A DNA stretch of 64,000 bases from Pegoplata infirma (taxonomy: Eukaryota; Arthropoda; Insecta; Diptera; Anthomyiidae). The stretch is from NCBI GenBank assembly GCA_963921195.1, contig OY992541.1, positions 16,054,012 to 16,118,011 of the forward strand. Reading direction: 5' to 3'. Made by a program: the position numbers and the translations under genes. Shown piece by piece: positions 53,881 to 64,000 of this stretch. Below the pieces are notes generated by a model. The model was not told where the DNA came from, made no database searches, and saw only the letters and a program-made list of their open reading frames with translations. Each line of letters opens with the position of its first letter. Within the stretch, counting starts at the first letter, position 1.

Positions 53881-53911
53881 ACCCGGGCAACGCCGGGTGC
53901 GAAACAGCTAG
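53881..53911 (+). terminator. Helitron 3' terminus (hairpin plus CTAG)
   Basis: ACCCGGGCAACGCCGGGT forms the terminal stem-loop, and CTAG 9 bp later marks the end. This is the rolling-circle termination signal of Helitrons, not a transcription terminator. A second copy lies at 55356-55386. Confidence 0.85.
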
Positions 53912-55386
53912 TTAAATAATATTTTGAGTAATAAATTATTTTTTTTTTTACTTTGTTCGAAACTTCCCCGTTTTAAAGTCAACAAAGGAACCCAAAAAAA
54001 GTACCCCACAAGTCGAATATTTTGTTGTTACAAAATACTGTTCCAAACCCCGACGCTAAGCGATAACCGAGGCGGGAACTTTAGTCTGCATCAACGGTCG
54101 ATCGGACAAGGGGGTGTAAACTGACACGCCTTTTGCAATGTACTGAACGTTTTTTTCTACCTGTTCCGTTATAACGCTTATATTTTGTTTGCTGATGCGC
54201 GAAACATAACCAAACTTATGACTGTCAAATTTTCGCTACAAATTAATTGATATTTCGAAACATTTTTTTACCGCTGAACAACTTACAACTTATATCTTCA
54301 GTAAAAAATAAAAAGTTTTTTCACTTTATTCGGAGCTTTCCGGCTTTCAAGTGAAAAAGAAACGCAACAAAAAGTGCCCAAAAGTCCAATAATTTGTTGT
54401 GCTAATATTTATGCTAAATGGTTACTCCCGAGTAAAAACAATTATATATAGACGTATATAATTTTATCCAATCATATAAAACATTATATGATTACATATA
54501 AGTTAACAGATTTTCGTAATTTTCATATGGAGTCATATGTAATTACATATAATTTGATGATAATTCAGATATAAATAAATATGGTTGATGTTATTATATA
54601 AAATTATATAAGGCACAAGTTTCAACACTTCATTTTATATAAAAATATATATTACGTCACCTTTAATTATATAAAATTATATATTAAACTAAACTTAAGT
54701 TTTTTTCAAGAGCATTTAATATATAATTATATATTCCTTAGGTGATGTCATATATAACCATATATGTTAAAAAAGTTTTTTTACAGTTTGAAATTGTTCT
54801 AAGATTTTTTACAGTTTAAAATATTTCTAAGCTTTTTTTACAGTTAAAAAATTTTACAAGTATTTTTACAGTTTGATAAACTACATCTTCTGGTTCGAAG
54901 CGTACACAAACTTTATTGTTGTATGTATCGTTGACCTGTGATGTATGTTATTTTAACCCAAAAAAGATTCACTATAACCCGATAAAATTTTATACAACTA
55001 GATATAATTGGATCTTATTGTATCCAATCACATATAATGTGATGCCATTGGATAGAGACAAATTTCGGACAAAATTGTATCAAACTATATACAAATGAAT
55101 AAAATAAGATATTGATTAATCCAATTTAATGCAATTCTATCCACCATTTTTGGGATAAAATTATATCTAATTGTATTCGAGGACAGATCAAACGTTATAT
55201 AATTTTATGTGACGCCATATTAAAATTTTTACTCGGGCTGTTTTAAACCCCGACGCTAAGCGAAATCGGAAACAATTGCTCAACCCATAAACCCAGTGAA
55301 AAGTCATAAGGCAGTATGCTAATAAAAAACTCATTCATTATATAATATTTTTTCAACCCGGGCAACGCCGGGTGCAAAACAGCTAG
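53912..55386 (+). repeat. 1.48-kb unit ending in a second Helitron 3' terminus
   Basis: It contains Helitron-type monomers at 54040-54170 and a MITE at 54427-55237, and ends in ACCCGGGCAACGCCGGGT...CTAG at 55386. The unit is repeated in tandem from 55389 at an offset of 1,477 bp with very few differences. The frames at 53924-54124 and 55401-55601 are copies of one noncoding stretch. Confidence 0.8.
54427..55237. mobile_element. MITE with CCCGAGTAAAAA termini
   Basis: Starts CCCGAGTAAAAAC and ends TTTTTACTCGGG. The interior is dense in TATATAATTATAT. Same family as 6249-6614. A second copy starts at 55904 in the tandem unit and is split by a palindrome and then cut by Helitron H2. Confidence 0.7.
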
Positions 55387-58181
55387 TATTAAATAATATT
55401 TTGAGTAATAAATTTTTTTTTTTTTTACTTTGTTCGAAACTTCCCCGTTTTAAAGTCAACAAAGGAACCCAAAAAAAGTACCCCACAAGTCGAATATTTT
55501 GTTGTTGCAAAAAACTGTTCCAAACCCCGACGCTAAGCGATAACCGAGGCGGGAACTTTAGTCTGCATCAACGGTCGATCGGACAAGGGGGTGTAAACTG
55601 ACACGCCTTTTGCAATGTACTGAACGTTTTTTTCTACCTGTTCCGTTATAACGCTTATATTTTGTTTGCTGATGCGCAAAACATAACCAAACTTATGACT
55701 GTCAAATTTTCGCTACAAATTAATTGATATTTCGAAACATTTTTTTACCGCTGAACAACTTACAACTTATATCTTCAGTAAAAAATAAAAAGTTTTTTCA
55801 CTTTATTCGGAGCTTTCCGGCTTTCAAGTCAAAAAGAAACGCAACAAAAAGTGCCCAAAAGTCCAATAATTTGTCGTGCTAATATTTATGCTAAATGGTT
55901 ACTCCCGAGTAAAAATAATTATATATAGACGTATATAATTTTATCCAATCATATAAAACATTATATGATTACATATAAGTTAACAGATTTTCGTAATTTT
56001 CATATGGAGTCATATGTAATTACATATAATTTGATGATAATTCAGATATAAATAAATATGGTTGATGTTATTATATAAAATTATATAAGGCACAAGTTTC
56101 AACACTTCATTTTATATAAAAATATATGGGGCATTCCATGTGAAATCGGACACTTTGAAAAATTTTTTTTTTAGATTTTCCCAATTTGTTTACAGTTTTT
56201 AGTACCCTTCGAAAACTCCTTCGTGGTAAATTTTCATATTTTTTTGATGACCCGTTCAAAAGATACCGAATTTTTAAAAATTGGTAGTTTGTTCCTTTAC
56301 TCAAACTTCTTTTACTCATAACTTCTTCAATAATGGCCCAAATTTAAAATTTTTTTTTTCAAAATTTTCGTTTTTTTGCATGCTTTCTAAAAAAAATACC
56401 AAAAAAATCTTAAAAGCGTTCTAATATGCGATTTTTAAGTTTTTAAATTTAAATCTCATTTTTGAAAATGTTTGTACTCTTTGATTTTTTTGAAATTTTT
56501 TTGTGTAAAACTTCTATCGATTCTACAAATTTTTTGCCCAGGAAGATCGTGGGATAACGATTATTACTATTTTTTTAAATTTTTTGAAAAAAATTTATTG
56601 TAATTTTCCAATCTTAAAATCATTTCTACTGCTCCAATGGTGCGTCATAGAGGGGTCATTTATAAGACCGACCCCCATTAATTTTTACGTCTTAACATTT
56701 CTTTGGAACAAACTAATACCCTATCTCCAATTTCTAAGGGGGCTCCCACACAAAACGACATTTTTTAAAATTTGCTCCAACCGCTCTAACTGCCCTAATA
56801 GTGGCCTTAGAGCAACAAAATGTATGAACGACCCACAATATTTTTTTAGTCCAAACATTTTCTCTGAACACACCTACCCTCTATCTTTAACTTTTAAGGG
56901 GGTCCCCACACAATTTTTTTGATTTTTTGTAAATTTGTTTTATTTAATCAGCTTCTACCGGTCCAATGGTGCATCCGAGAGGGGTCATTAGTGAGACCGA
57001 CCCCCATTTATTTTTACCCCACAACATTTTTTTAAAACATACCTACGCCTTATCTCCACTCCCTGAGTAGGCTCCCATACAAATAACAGTTGGAGCAAAT
57101 TTTATAAAAATGTAATTTTGTATGGGAGCCTACTTAGGGAGTGGAGATAGGGCGTAGGTATATTTTAAAAAAATGTTGTAGGGTTAAAATAAATGGGGGT
57201 CGGTCTCACTAATGACCCCTCTCGGACGCACCATTGTACCGGTAGAAGCTGATTAAATAAAACAAATTTACAGAAAATCAAAAAAATTGTATGGGGACCC
57301 CCTTAAAAGTTAAAGATAGAGGGTAGGTGTGTTCAGACAAAATGTTTGGACTAAAAAAATATTGTGGGCCGGTCATACATTTTGTTGCTCTAAGGCCATT
57401 ATTAGGGCAGTTAGAGCGGTTGGAGCAAATTTTAAAAAATGTCGCTTTGTGTGGAAGCCCCCTTAGAAATTGGAGATAGGGTATTAGTTTGTTCCAAAGA
57501 AATATTAAGACGTAAAAATTAATGGGGGTCGGTCTTATAAATGACCCCTCTATGACGCTCCATTGGAGCAGTAAAAATGATTTTAAGATTGGAAAATTAC
57601 AATAAATTTTTTTCAAAAAATTTTAAAAAATAGTAATAATCGTTATCCCACAATGTTCCTGGGCAAAAAATTTGTAGAATCGATAGAAGTTTTACACAAA
57701 AAAATTTCAAAAAAATCAAAGAGTACAAACATTTTCAAAAATGAGATCTAAATTTAAAAACTTAAAAATCGCATATTAGAACGCTTTTAAGAATTTTTTG
57801 GGATTTTTTTTTAGAAAGTACGCAAAAAAACAAAAATTTTTAAAAAAAAAATTTGAAATTTGGGTCATTATTGAAGAAGTTATGAGTAAAAGAAGTTTTA
57901 GTAAAGGAGCAAACTACCAATTTTTAAAAATTCGATATCTTTTGAACGGGTCATCAAAAAAATATGAAAATTTACCACGAAGGAGTTTTCGAAGGGTACT
58001 AAAAACTGTAAACAAATTGGGAAAATCTAAAAAAAAAATTTTTCAAAGTGTCCGATTTCACATGGAATGCCCCATATATTACGTCACCTTTAATTATATA
58101 AAATTATATATTAAACTAAACTTAAGTTTTTTTCAAGAGCATTTAATATATAATTATATATTCCTTAGGTGATGTCATATA
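55387..58181 (+). repeat. Second copy of the 1.48-kb unit, interrupted and truncated
   Basis: 55389-56127 matches 53912-54650 and 58074-58181 matches 54647-54754. Between them lies the palindrome at 56128-58073. The unit then stops abruptly at the 5' end of Helitron H2. Copy one supplies empty-site sequence for both insertions. Confidence 0.85.
56128..58073. mobile_element. 1.95-kb foldback element
   Basis: A nearly perfect palindrome. The left arm runs from GGGGCATTCCATGTGAAATC and the right arm is its reverse complement, meeting near 57100. The empty site in the tandem copy (AAAAATATATATTACG, 54640-54655) fixes the borders within the ambiguity of a TA-rich target: a 4-bp TATA-type duplication if the element starts GGGG, or TA if it starts TGGGG. 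The near-identical 112-residue frames in opposite orientation (56584-56922 and 57278-57616) are mirror images of one another, not genes. Confidence 0.88.
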
Positions 58182-58211
58182 TCCCTATTAATATTATAAA
58201 TCTGAGTGTTG

Positions 58212-58243
<32 letters not shown>

Positions 58244-61200
58244 TTCTGTCTGTCTGTCTGTCTGTCTGTCTGTTCCGCAATCAGGGGAGAACGGTTGAAC
58301 CGATTTTCATGAAATATTCACCACATATAGTACTAACCGCGGCGGGAACTATAGGCCATAAGAGAAAGCGATCGGACAAAGGGGCGTAAAATGCCACGCC
58401 CCATTTTATTTTATGGAACTTTATTCTGCCTTTTCCTTAATAACGCATAAACGGCTGAACCGATTTCAATGAAATTTTTACCACAGATAGTACAAACCAA
58501 TACGGAAACTGTAGGCGATACAAGAGAGCGATCGGAAAAAGGGGCGTAAAATGCCACGCCCCTTTTGAATTTATTGAAAGTTACATCTGCCTTTTCCTCA
58601 ATAACGTTTAAACGGCTGAACCGATTTCAATGAAATTTTCACCACAGATAGTACAAACCAATACGGAAACTGTAGGCGATACAAGAGAGCGATCAGAAAA
58701 AGGGGCGTAAAATGCCACGCCCCTTTTGAATTTATTGAAAGTTACATAAGCGACCGCGATCGAACAAAGGGGCGTAAAATGTCACGCCCCTTTGTACCAT
58801 GTTAAAGCTATATCTGCCTGTCCGACAACAACAGAAAAACGGCTGAATCGATTTTCATGAAATTTTCACCAGAGATGGAATCCCTATTAATATTATAAAT
58901 CTGAGTGTTGGTTTGTCTGTCTGTCTGTCTGTCTGTTCCGCAATCAGGGGAGAACGGTTGAACCGATTTTCATGAAATTTTCACCACATATAGTACTAAC
59001 CGCGGCGGGAACTATAGGCCATAAGAGAAAGCGATCGGACAAAGGGGCGTAAAATGCCACGCCCCATTTTATTTTATGGAACTTTATTCTGCCTTTTCCT
59101 TAATAACGCATAAACGGCTGAACCGATTTCAATGAAATTTTTACCACAGATAGTACAAACCAATACGGAAACTGTAGGCGATACAAGAGAGCGATCGGAA
59201 AAAGGGGCGTAAAATGCCACGCCCCTTTTGAATTTATTGAAAGTTACATCTGCCTTTTCCTCAATAACGTTTAAACGGCTGAACCGATTTCAATGAAATT
59301 TTCACCACAGATAGTACAAACCAATACGGAAACTGTAGGCGATACAAGAGAGCGATCAGAAAAAGGGGCGTAAAATGCCACGCCCCTTTTGAATTTATTG
59401 AAAGTTACATAAGCGACCGCGATCGAACAAAGGGGCGTAAAATGTCACGCCCCTTTGTACCATGTTAAAGCTATATCTGCCTGTCCGACAACAACAGAAA
59501 AACGGCTGAATCGATTTTCATGAAATTTTCACCAGAGATGGAAAAATCCGCGATCGGAAAAAATGGGGGTAAAATGCCACGCCCCTTTGTACTATACAGA
59601 AACTATGTCTGCCTGTTCCGCAATCACTGAAAAGCGTTTTTACCGATTTCACTGAAATTTTTACCACAGATAGTACTAACCGAGGCGGAAACTATGAGCC
59701 ACAATAGAGGGCGATGGAAACAAGGGGCGTAAAATGTCACGCCCCTTTTTATTACACTGCAAGTTATTTCTTGCTTTTCCGCAATTACGCTTAAACGGCT
59801 GAGCTGTTTTTCATGAAATTTTCACCACAGATAGTATTAACCGAAGCGAAAACTATGAGCCACAATAGAGGGCGATCAAAAAAGAAGGCGTAAAATGGCA
59901 CGCCCCGTTATTTTGAACGTTATTTCTTCCTGTTCCGTAATCACGCATAAACGGCTGAACCGATTTTAGTGAAATTTTTACCAATGATAGTACTAACCGA
60001 AGAGAATCTATAAATTATATATAGTGCGCATTTGCACAAAGAGGAAAGTTCCATAAAATAAAATGGGGCGTGGCATTTTACGCCCCTTTGTCCGATCGCT
60101 TTCTCTTATGGCCTATAGTTCCCGCCGCGGTTAGTACTATATGTGGTGAAAATTTCATGAAAATCGGTTCAACCGTTCTCCCCTGATTGCGGAACAGACA
60201 GACAGAGAGACAGACAGAAAGACAGACAAACCAACACTCAGATTTATAATATTAATAGGGATTGAAAGTTACATCTGCCTTTTCCTCAATAACGTTTAAA
60301 TGGCTGAACCGATTTTCATGAAATTTTCACCACATATAGTACTGACCGAGGCGGAAAATATAGGCCATAAGAGGAAGCGATCGGACGAAGGGTTGTAAAA
60401 GCCACGCCCCTTTTTATTATATTGAACGGTATTCTGCCTTTTCCTCAAAAACGCTTACTTGGCTGAAGCGATTTTCATGAAATTTTCACCACAGGCTAAC
60501 CAAGGCAGGCACTATAGTCCATCAAAAAGAGCGATTGGACCAAGGGGGCGTAAAATACCACGCCCTTTTTATTTTAAGGCCAGCCGAACCATACTATACC
60601 GCAATCACGTACAAACGACCTAAACGGATATTGTTTGTCTGTCTGTCTGTTCCGCAATCAGGGGAAAACGGCTGAACCGATTTTGATGAAATTTTTACCA
60701 CATATAGTACTAACCGAGGGGGAACTATAGGTTATAAGAGAGGCCGATCGGACAAAGGGGCGTAAAATGCCACGCCCCTTTTTATTTTATGGAACGTTGC
60801 TATGTCTTTTCCGTAATAACGCATAAACTGCCGAATCGATTTTAATTAAATTTTTACCACAGGTAGAACTGCCCGAGGTGAAAATATGAGTCCAAATTGT
60901 GGGCGATCAAACAAAATGGGCGTAAAATGCCATGCCCCTTTTTATTTTATGGAACGTTGTTCTGCCTTTTCCGTATTAACGCATAAATGGCTGAACCGAT
61001 TTTAATGCAATTTTTACCACAGGTAGTACTGACCGAGGCGGAAACTATTTACCCACAATAGTGGACGATCAAAAAAAAGGGGCGTAAAACGCCACGCCCC
61101 TTTGTATTAAGTTGAACGATTTTTTCTGTCTTTTCGCAATCAGGTTTAAAGGGCTTAACCGATATTCATTAAATTTTCACCACAGATAGTATTAACCTTT

Positions 61201-64000
61201 GTATTGCATTTAAATTTACTTCTGCCCGTTTTGTAATCACGCATGAACGGCTAAACCGATTTTAATTATTTTTTTTACCACAGATAGCGCTTTTGGACAA
61301 AGGGGCGGAAAATGACACGCCATTTGTATTTAAATTAACGTTATTTCTGCCTTTTCCGCAATCACGCTTAAACATAGTCTTTATCAACGGACACCCGACA
61401 AAGGGGGAATAAACTGACACGTATTTTTTTAGCAAAAACTTATTAAAATATTTTGTTAAAAAAATTTTAATTTTTTACAGCCCAACAAAGTTTTTTGTTT
61501 ACCATAAAATGATTTTTCAGTAATGTCCTAATATCCTTATCCTTATATATATATAAAAATGACATGTTAGTTTGTTTGTTTGTTTGTATGTTTGTTTGTT
61601 TGTGTCGCTTTCAGAAAAAAACTACTGAACCGATTCAAATGATATTTGGCATGTAGATAGTACGTTTCCTGGAATGAAAAATGGCACCAATGGCATCTCG
61701 ATTGGATGCCCCGCCTCCGTTTACGCCCACTTTTTGTGAATTTCAGATTTTTCAATATATTTGGTTGTTGTACTATATTTGGATGTTTGTTACCGATAAA
61801 CATGCAATTTTGGATACTACTTAATAGGGCATTTTTTGCAAGCAAATATATGCCATCCCACATCTTGACTGGAAGCCACGCCTCTTTTAACACCCAGTTT
61901 TTGTAAATATAAGATCCTTACAAAGGGGCGTGGCATCCTTTAGTTTTTCTGTCTGTCTGTCCACAATCAATGATTAACGGCTGAACTGATTTATATGAAA
62001 TATTCACCACAGATAGTACTAACCGAGACGGGAACTATAGGCCATAAGAGAGACCGATCGGCCAAGTGGGCGTAAAGTGCCACGCCCCTTTGTATTATAT
62101 TGAACATTATTTCTGCCTTTTCAGCAATTACACTTAAACGGCTGAACCGATTTTAAAGAAATTTTCACCACATACAGTACTAATCCAAGCGGGAAATATA
62201 GTTCATAATAGGGCGGCGATCACACAAAGGGGCGGAAATGCCACGCCCCTTTGTACTTCATTGAAAGTTATTTCTACCTGTCCCGTAATCACGCTTAAAC
62301 GTCTGAACTGATTTCAATGAAAATTTAACCACACATAGTACTAACTAGAGTTTCTGAATAACCGATAAATTTAGTAACCGCGGTTTCGGTTATCAAAAAT
62401 TGAATAACCGATCGGTTTCGGTTATTTTCGGTTATCAGTAAAAATTTTATTCCGGTGGAAAAACTTTATTTTTTTATAGTTTTTTTTATTGGAATCTAAT
62501 TCATTTTATGCAGGGCTCGCACTTGCTGTTTTTGAGTGTCCAAGGGCGGAAAAAAGTCTTTACTGTTACTGGTGTTTTGTAAAGCAACTTGTTTATGGTC
62601 GTTAGTTTAAACTCCACATTAAATTTCCATGTTGGTTTAGCTTCCGCTTGTCTTTTAAAAATCTGAATTGAAATAAAAGGGAAAACTTGGCACTCGATTT
62701 TAGTAACTTTTTTTTTATTTTAAAAATAAAACGAGTGTCTTACTTTCCCTTACTAAAAATTGAGATTAAAAATGTTGACAGTTCTTTTAAATGTGAATTT
62801 AATATGAATCACGCAGTCGCATTAAAATGTTAACGTTTCACTTTGTATGTCATCAAAAAAATTAATAATTAAAATTTATTAACAAAAACACAATTTTTTT
62901 TTTAAATGCAACAAAAAATATAAAAAAATCTATAATATTAATAAAAAGCCGATAACCGAACAAATATGGGTCGGTTTCGGGTTCGGTTTTCGGCTTGAAT
63001 AACCGCGGTTTCGGTTACGGTTATAACCGAAACAGAAACTCTAGTACTAACCCAGGCGGGCACTATAGGTTATAATAGGAGGGCGCTCTGACGGATGGAG
63101 GTAAAAGTCCACGCCCCTTTGTATTACATTGAAAGTTATTTCTGCCAGTTCGTAATCACTCTTAAACGTCTGAACAGATTTTATTGCAATTTTCAACACA
63201 GATAGTACTAACCGAAGCGGGAACAATATGCCTTATCAGCGCGTTATTGGGCAAAGGCATTTAAAATACCGCTATTTGTATTAATTTCAAATTATTTTTG
63301 ACTGCCATAATAAAGCGCGTTTGGACAAAGAGGCATTAGTTGCATCGCTCTTTTTTACTATACTAAAAGTTGTTTCTGTCAGTTCCGCAATTACGCATCA
63401 ACGGCTGAATCAATTAACATGAAATTTTCGCTACAGATAGTGCTAAACGAGGCGGGAACTATAGAACATAAAATGAGCGATCGGACAAAGGGGCATAAAA
63501 TGACACGCCCTGTTAAATTTATTGCACCTCCTTTCTGCCTTTTTCGCAATCACACTTATTGATTTTGAAGAAATTTCCACCGCAGATAGTACTAACCGAG
63601 GCAGGAACTATAGGCCACAAAAGGGTGTGGTTTGACAAAGGGGAGTTAAATCCCACGCTCTTTTGTATTACATTGAAAGATATTTCTGCCTGTCCCATAA
63701 TCATGCTTAAACGGCTTTACCGATTTTAATGGATTTTTCACCACATATAGTACTTCCGAAACGGGAATAATAAACCATAATAGAGCGTGTTAAGACCACG
63801 GGGCGTAAGTTGTCACGCCCCTTTGCACCACACTGAAAATTATTTTCAGTCTGTTCCGTAATTACGCTTAAGCGCCTAAACTGATTTTAACAAAATTTCA
63901 ACACATATAGTACTTACACAGAAAAAAACGAGTTGTTATATTGACCCCCATATTTGTGAATACAATTAACTTTTTCACTGAAAGTGCTCCTATACGGAAA
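58182..64000 (+). mobile_element. Helitron H2, near-identical copy of H1, runs off the window
   Basis: The 5' end TCCCTATTAATATTATAAATC starts exactly after A at 58181. Tandem copy one reads through the same point (54754|54755), so this is a clean insertion between A and T. The sequence follows H1 at an offset of 10,814 bp rising to 10,834 bp, mainly through a longer GTCT tract at 58216-58272. It rises to 11,540 bp after the MITE at 62346. Only scattered base changes were seen against H1. The 3' end lies beyond the window. Confidence 0.88.
62346..63043. mobile_element. hAT MITE in Helitron H2, absent from H1
   Basis: Starts TAGAGTTTCTGAATAACCGA and ends ATAACCGAAACAGAAACTCTA, with exact octamer GTACTAAC on both sides (62338-62345 and 63044-63051). 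H1 has a single GTACTAAC at the corresponding place (51504-51511). The extra length, 698 plus 8 bp, equals the change in offset between the two copies. The ends are rich in CGGTTATTTTCGGTTAT, and there is no open frame of note. Confidence 0.95.

Larger units (their letters stand above)
47368..53911 (+). mobile_element. Helitron H1, nonautonomous, minisatellite-filled
   Basis: The 5' end TCCCTATTAATATTATAAATCTGA is preceded by A. The 3' end has the hairpin ACCCGG...CCGGGT (53881-53898) followed by CTAG and a flanking T. 5'-TC, a terminal hairpin, CTRR and A|T insertion are the Helitron signature. The body is an array of about 160-bp monomers containing CGGCTGAACCGATTTTCATG, CACCACAGATAGTACTAACC and the inverted repeat GGGGCGTAAAATGCCACGCC(CC). 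There is no Rep/helicase gene. The short frames inside (for example 50733-51059 and 51979-52164) are repeat-derived. Confidence 0.85.

Noticed and set aside
56584..57616. Pair of near-identical 112-residue frames on opposite strands
   Set aside because: They are the two arms of the 1.95-kb palindrome read in opposite directions, with no recognisable domain.

Overview
The window is AT-rich eukaryotic DNA built almost entirely of transposable elements. The mix (BEL/Pao and Ty3/Gypsy retrotransposons, Tc1-like, hAT and Transib-like DNA transposons, Helitrons, and DINE-1-like repeats with TATACCC ends and GTCC/GTCT tracts) points to a higher dipteran with a large genome, such as a calyptrate or related fly. 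I cannot name the species. I found no tRNA, rRNA or recognisable housekeeping gene.

Layout. 1-1642: AT-rich filler with fragments of two hAT MITEs. 1643-9951: a minus-strand BEL/Pao element, 3'-truncated inside pol, with a candidate primer-binding site and LTR at 9577-9951. 9970-13695: a second, plus-strand BEL/Pao copy, 5'-truncated, frameshifted and ending in an A tract. 13732-13848: a short zinc-knuckle exon behind a good splice acceptor. 13935-37855: a five-level transposon nest, in which hAT-1 contains hAT-2, which contains a CACTA-like element, which contains a Tc1-like element, which contains a young Ty3/Gypsy element with 2,628-bp LTRs. Exact target-site duplications (TSDs) mark every level. 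38387-41704: a hAT MITE and a Transib-like element with CACAGTG ends and a 5-bp TSD. 41844-42499: an open reading frame with two zinc knuckles and a retropepsin-like domain that has lost its DSG motif. 43860-44883: one hAT MITE nested in another. 45031-46665: nested DINE-like repeats. 47368-64000: two copies of a Helitron carrying a hairpin-rich minisatellite array, separated by a tandem 1.48-kb unit and interrupted by several MITEs and a 1.95-kb palindrome.

Main interpretation. The exon at 13732 and the reading frame at 41844 are on the same strand and carry complementary parts of one BEL-type zinc-knuckle/protease protein. If the three TSD-bounded insertions between them are subtracted (about 26.8 kb), they lie only about 1.2 kb apart. 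They may be two exons of a domesticated BEL/Pao-derived host gene whose intron was inflated by repeated transposon insertion. The only in-phase splice found needs a GC donor, so this is an inference. The other open reading frames that can be assigned belong to mobile elements, most of them broken. The Gypsy element is the one that looks intact and recent.
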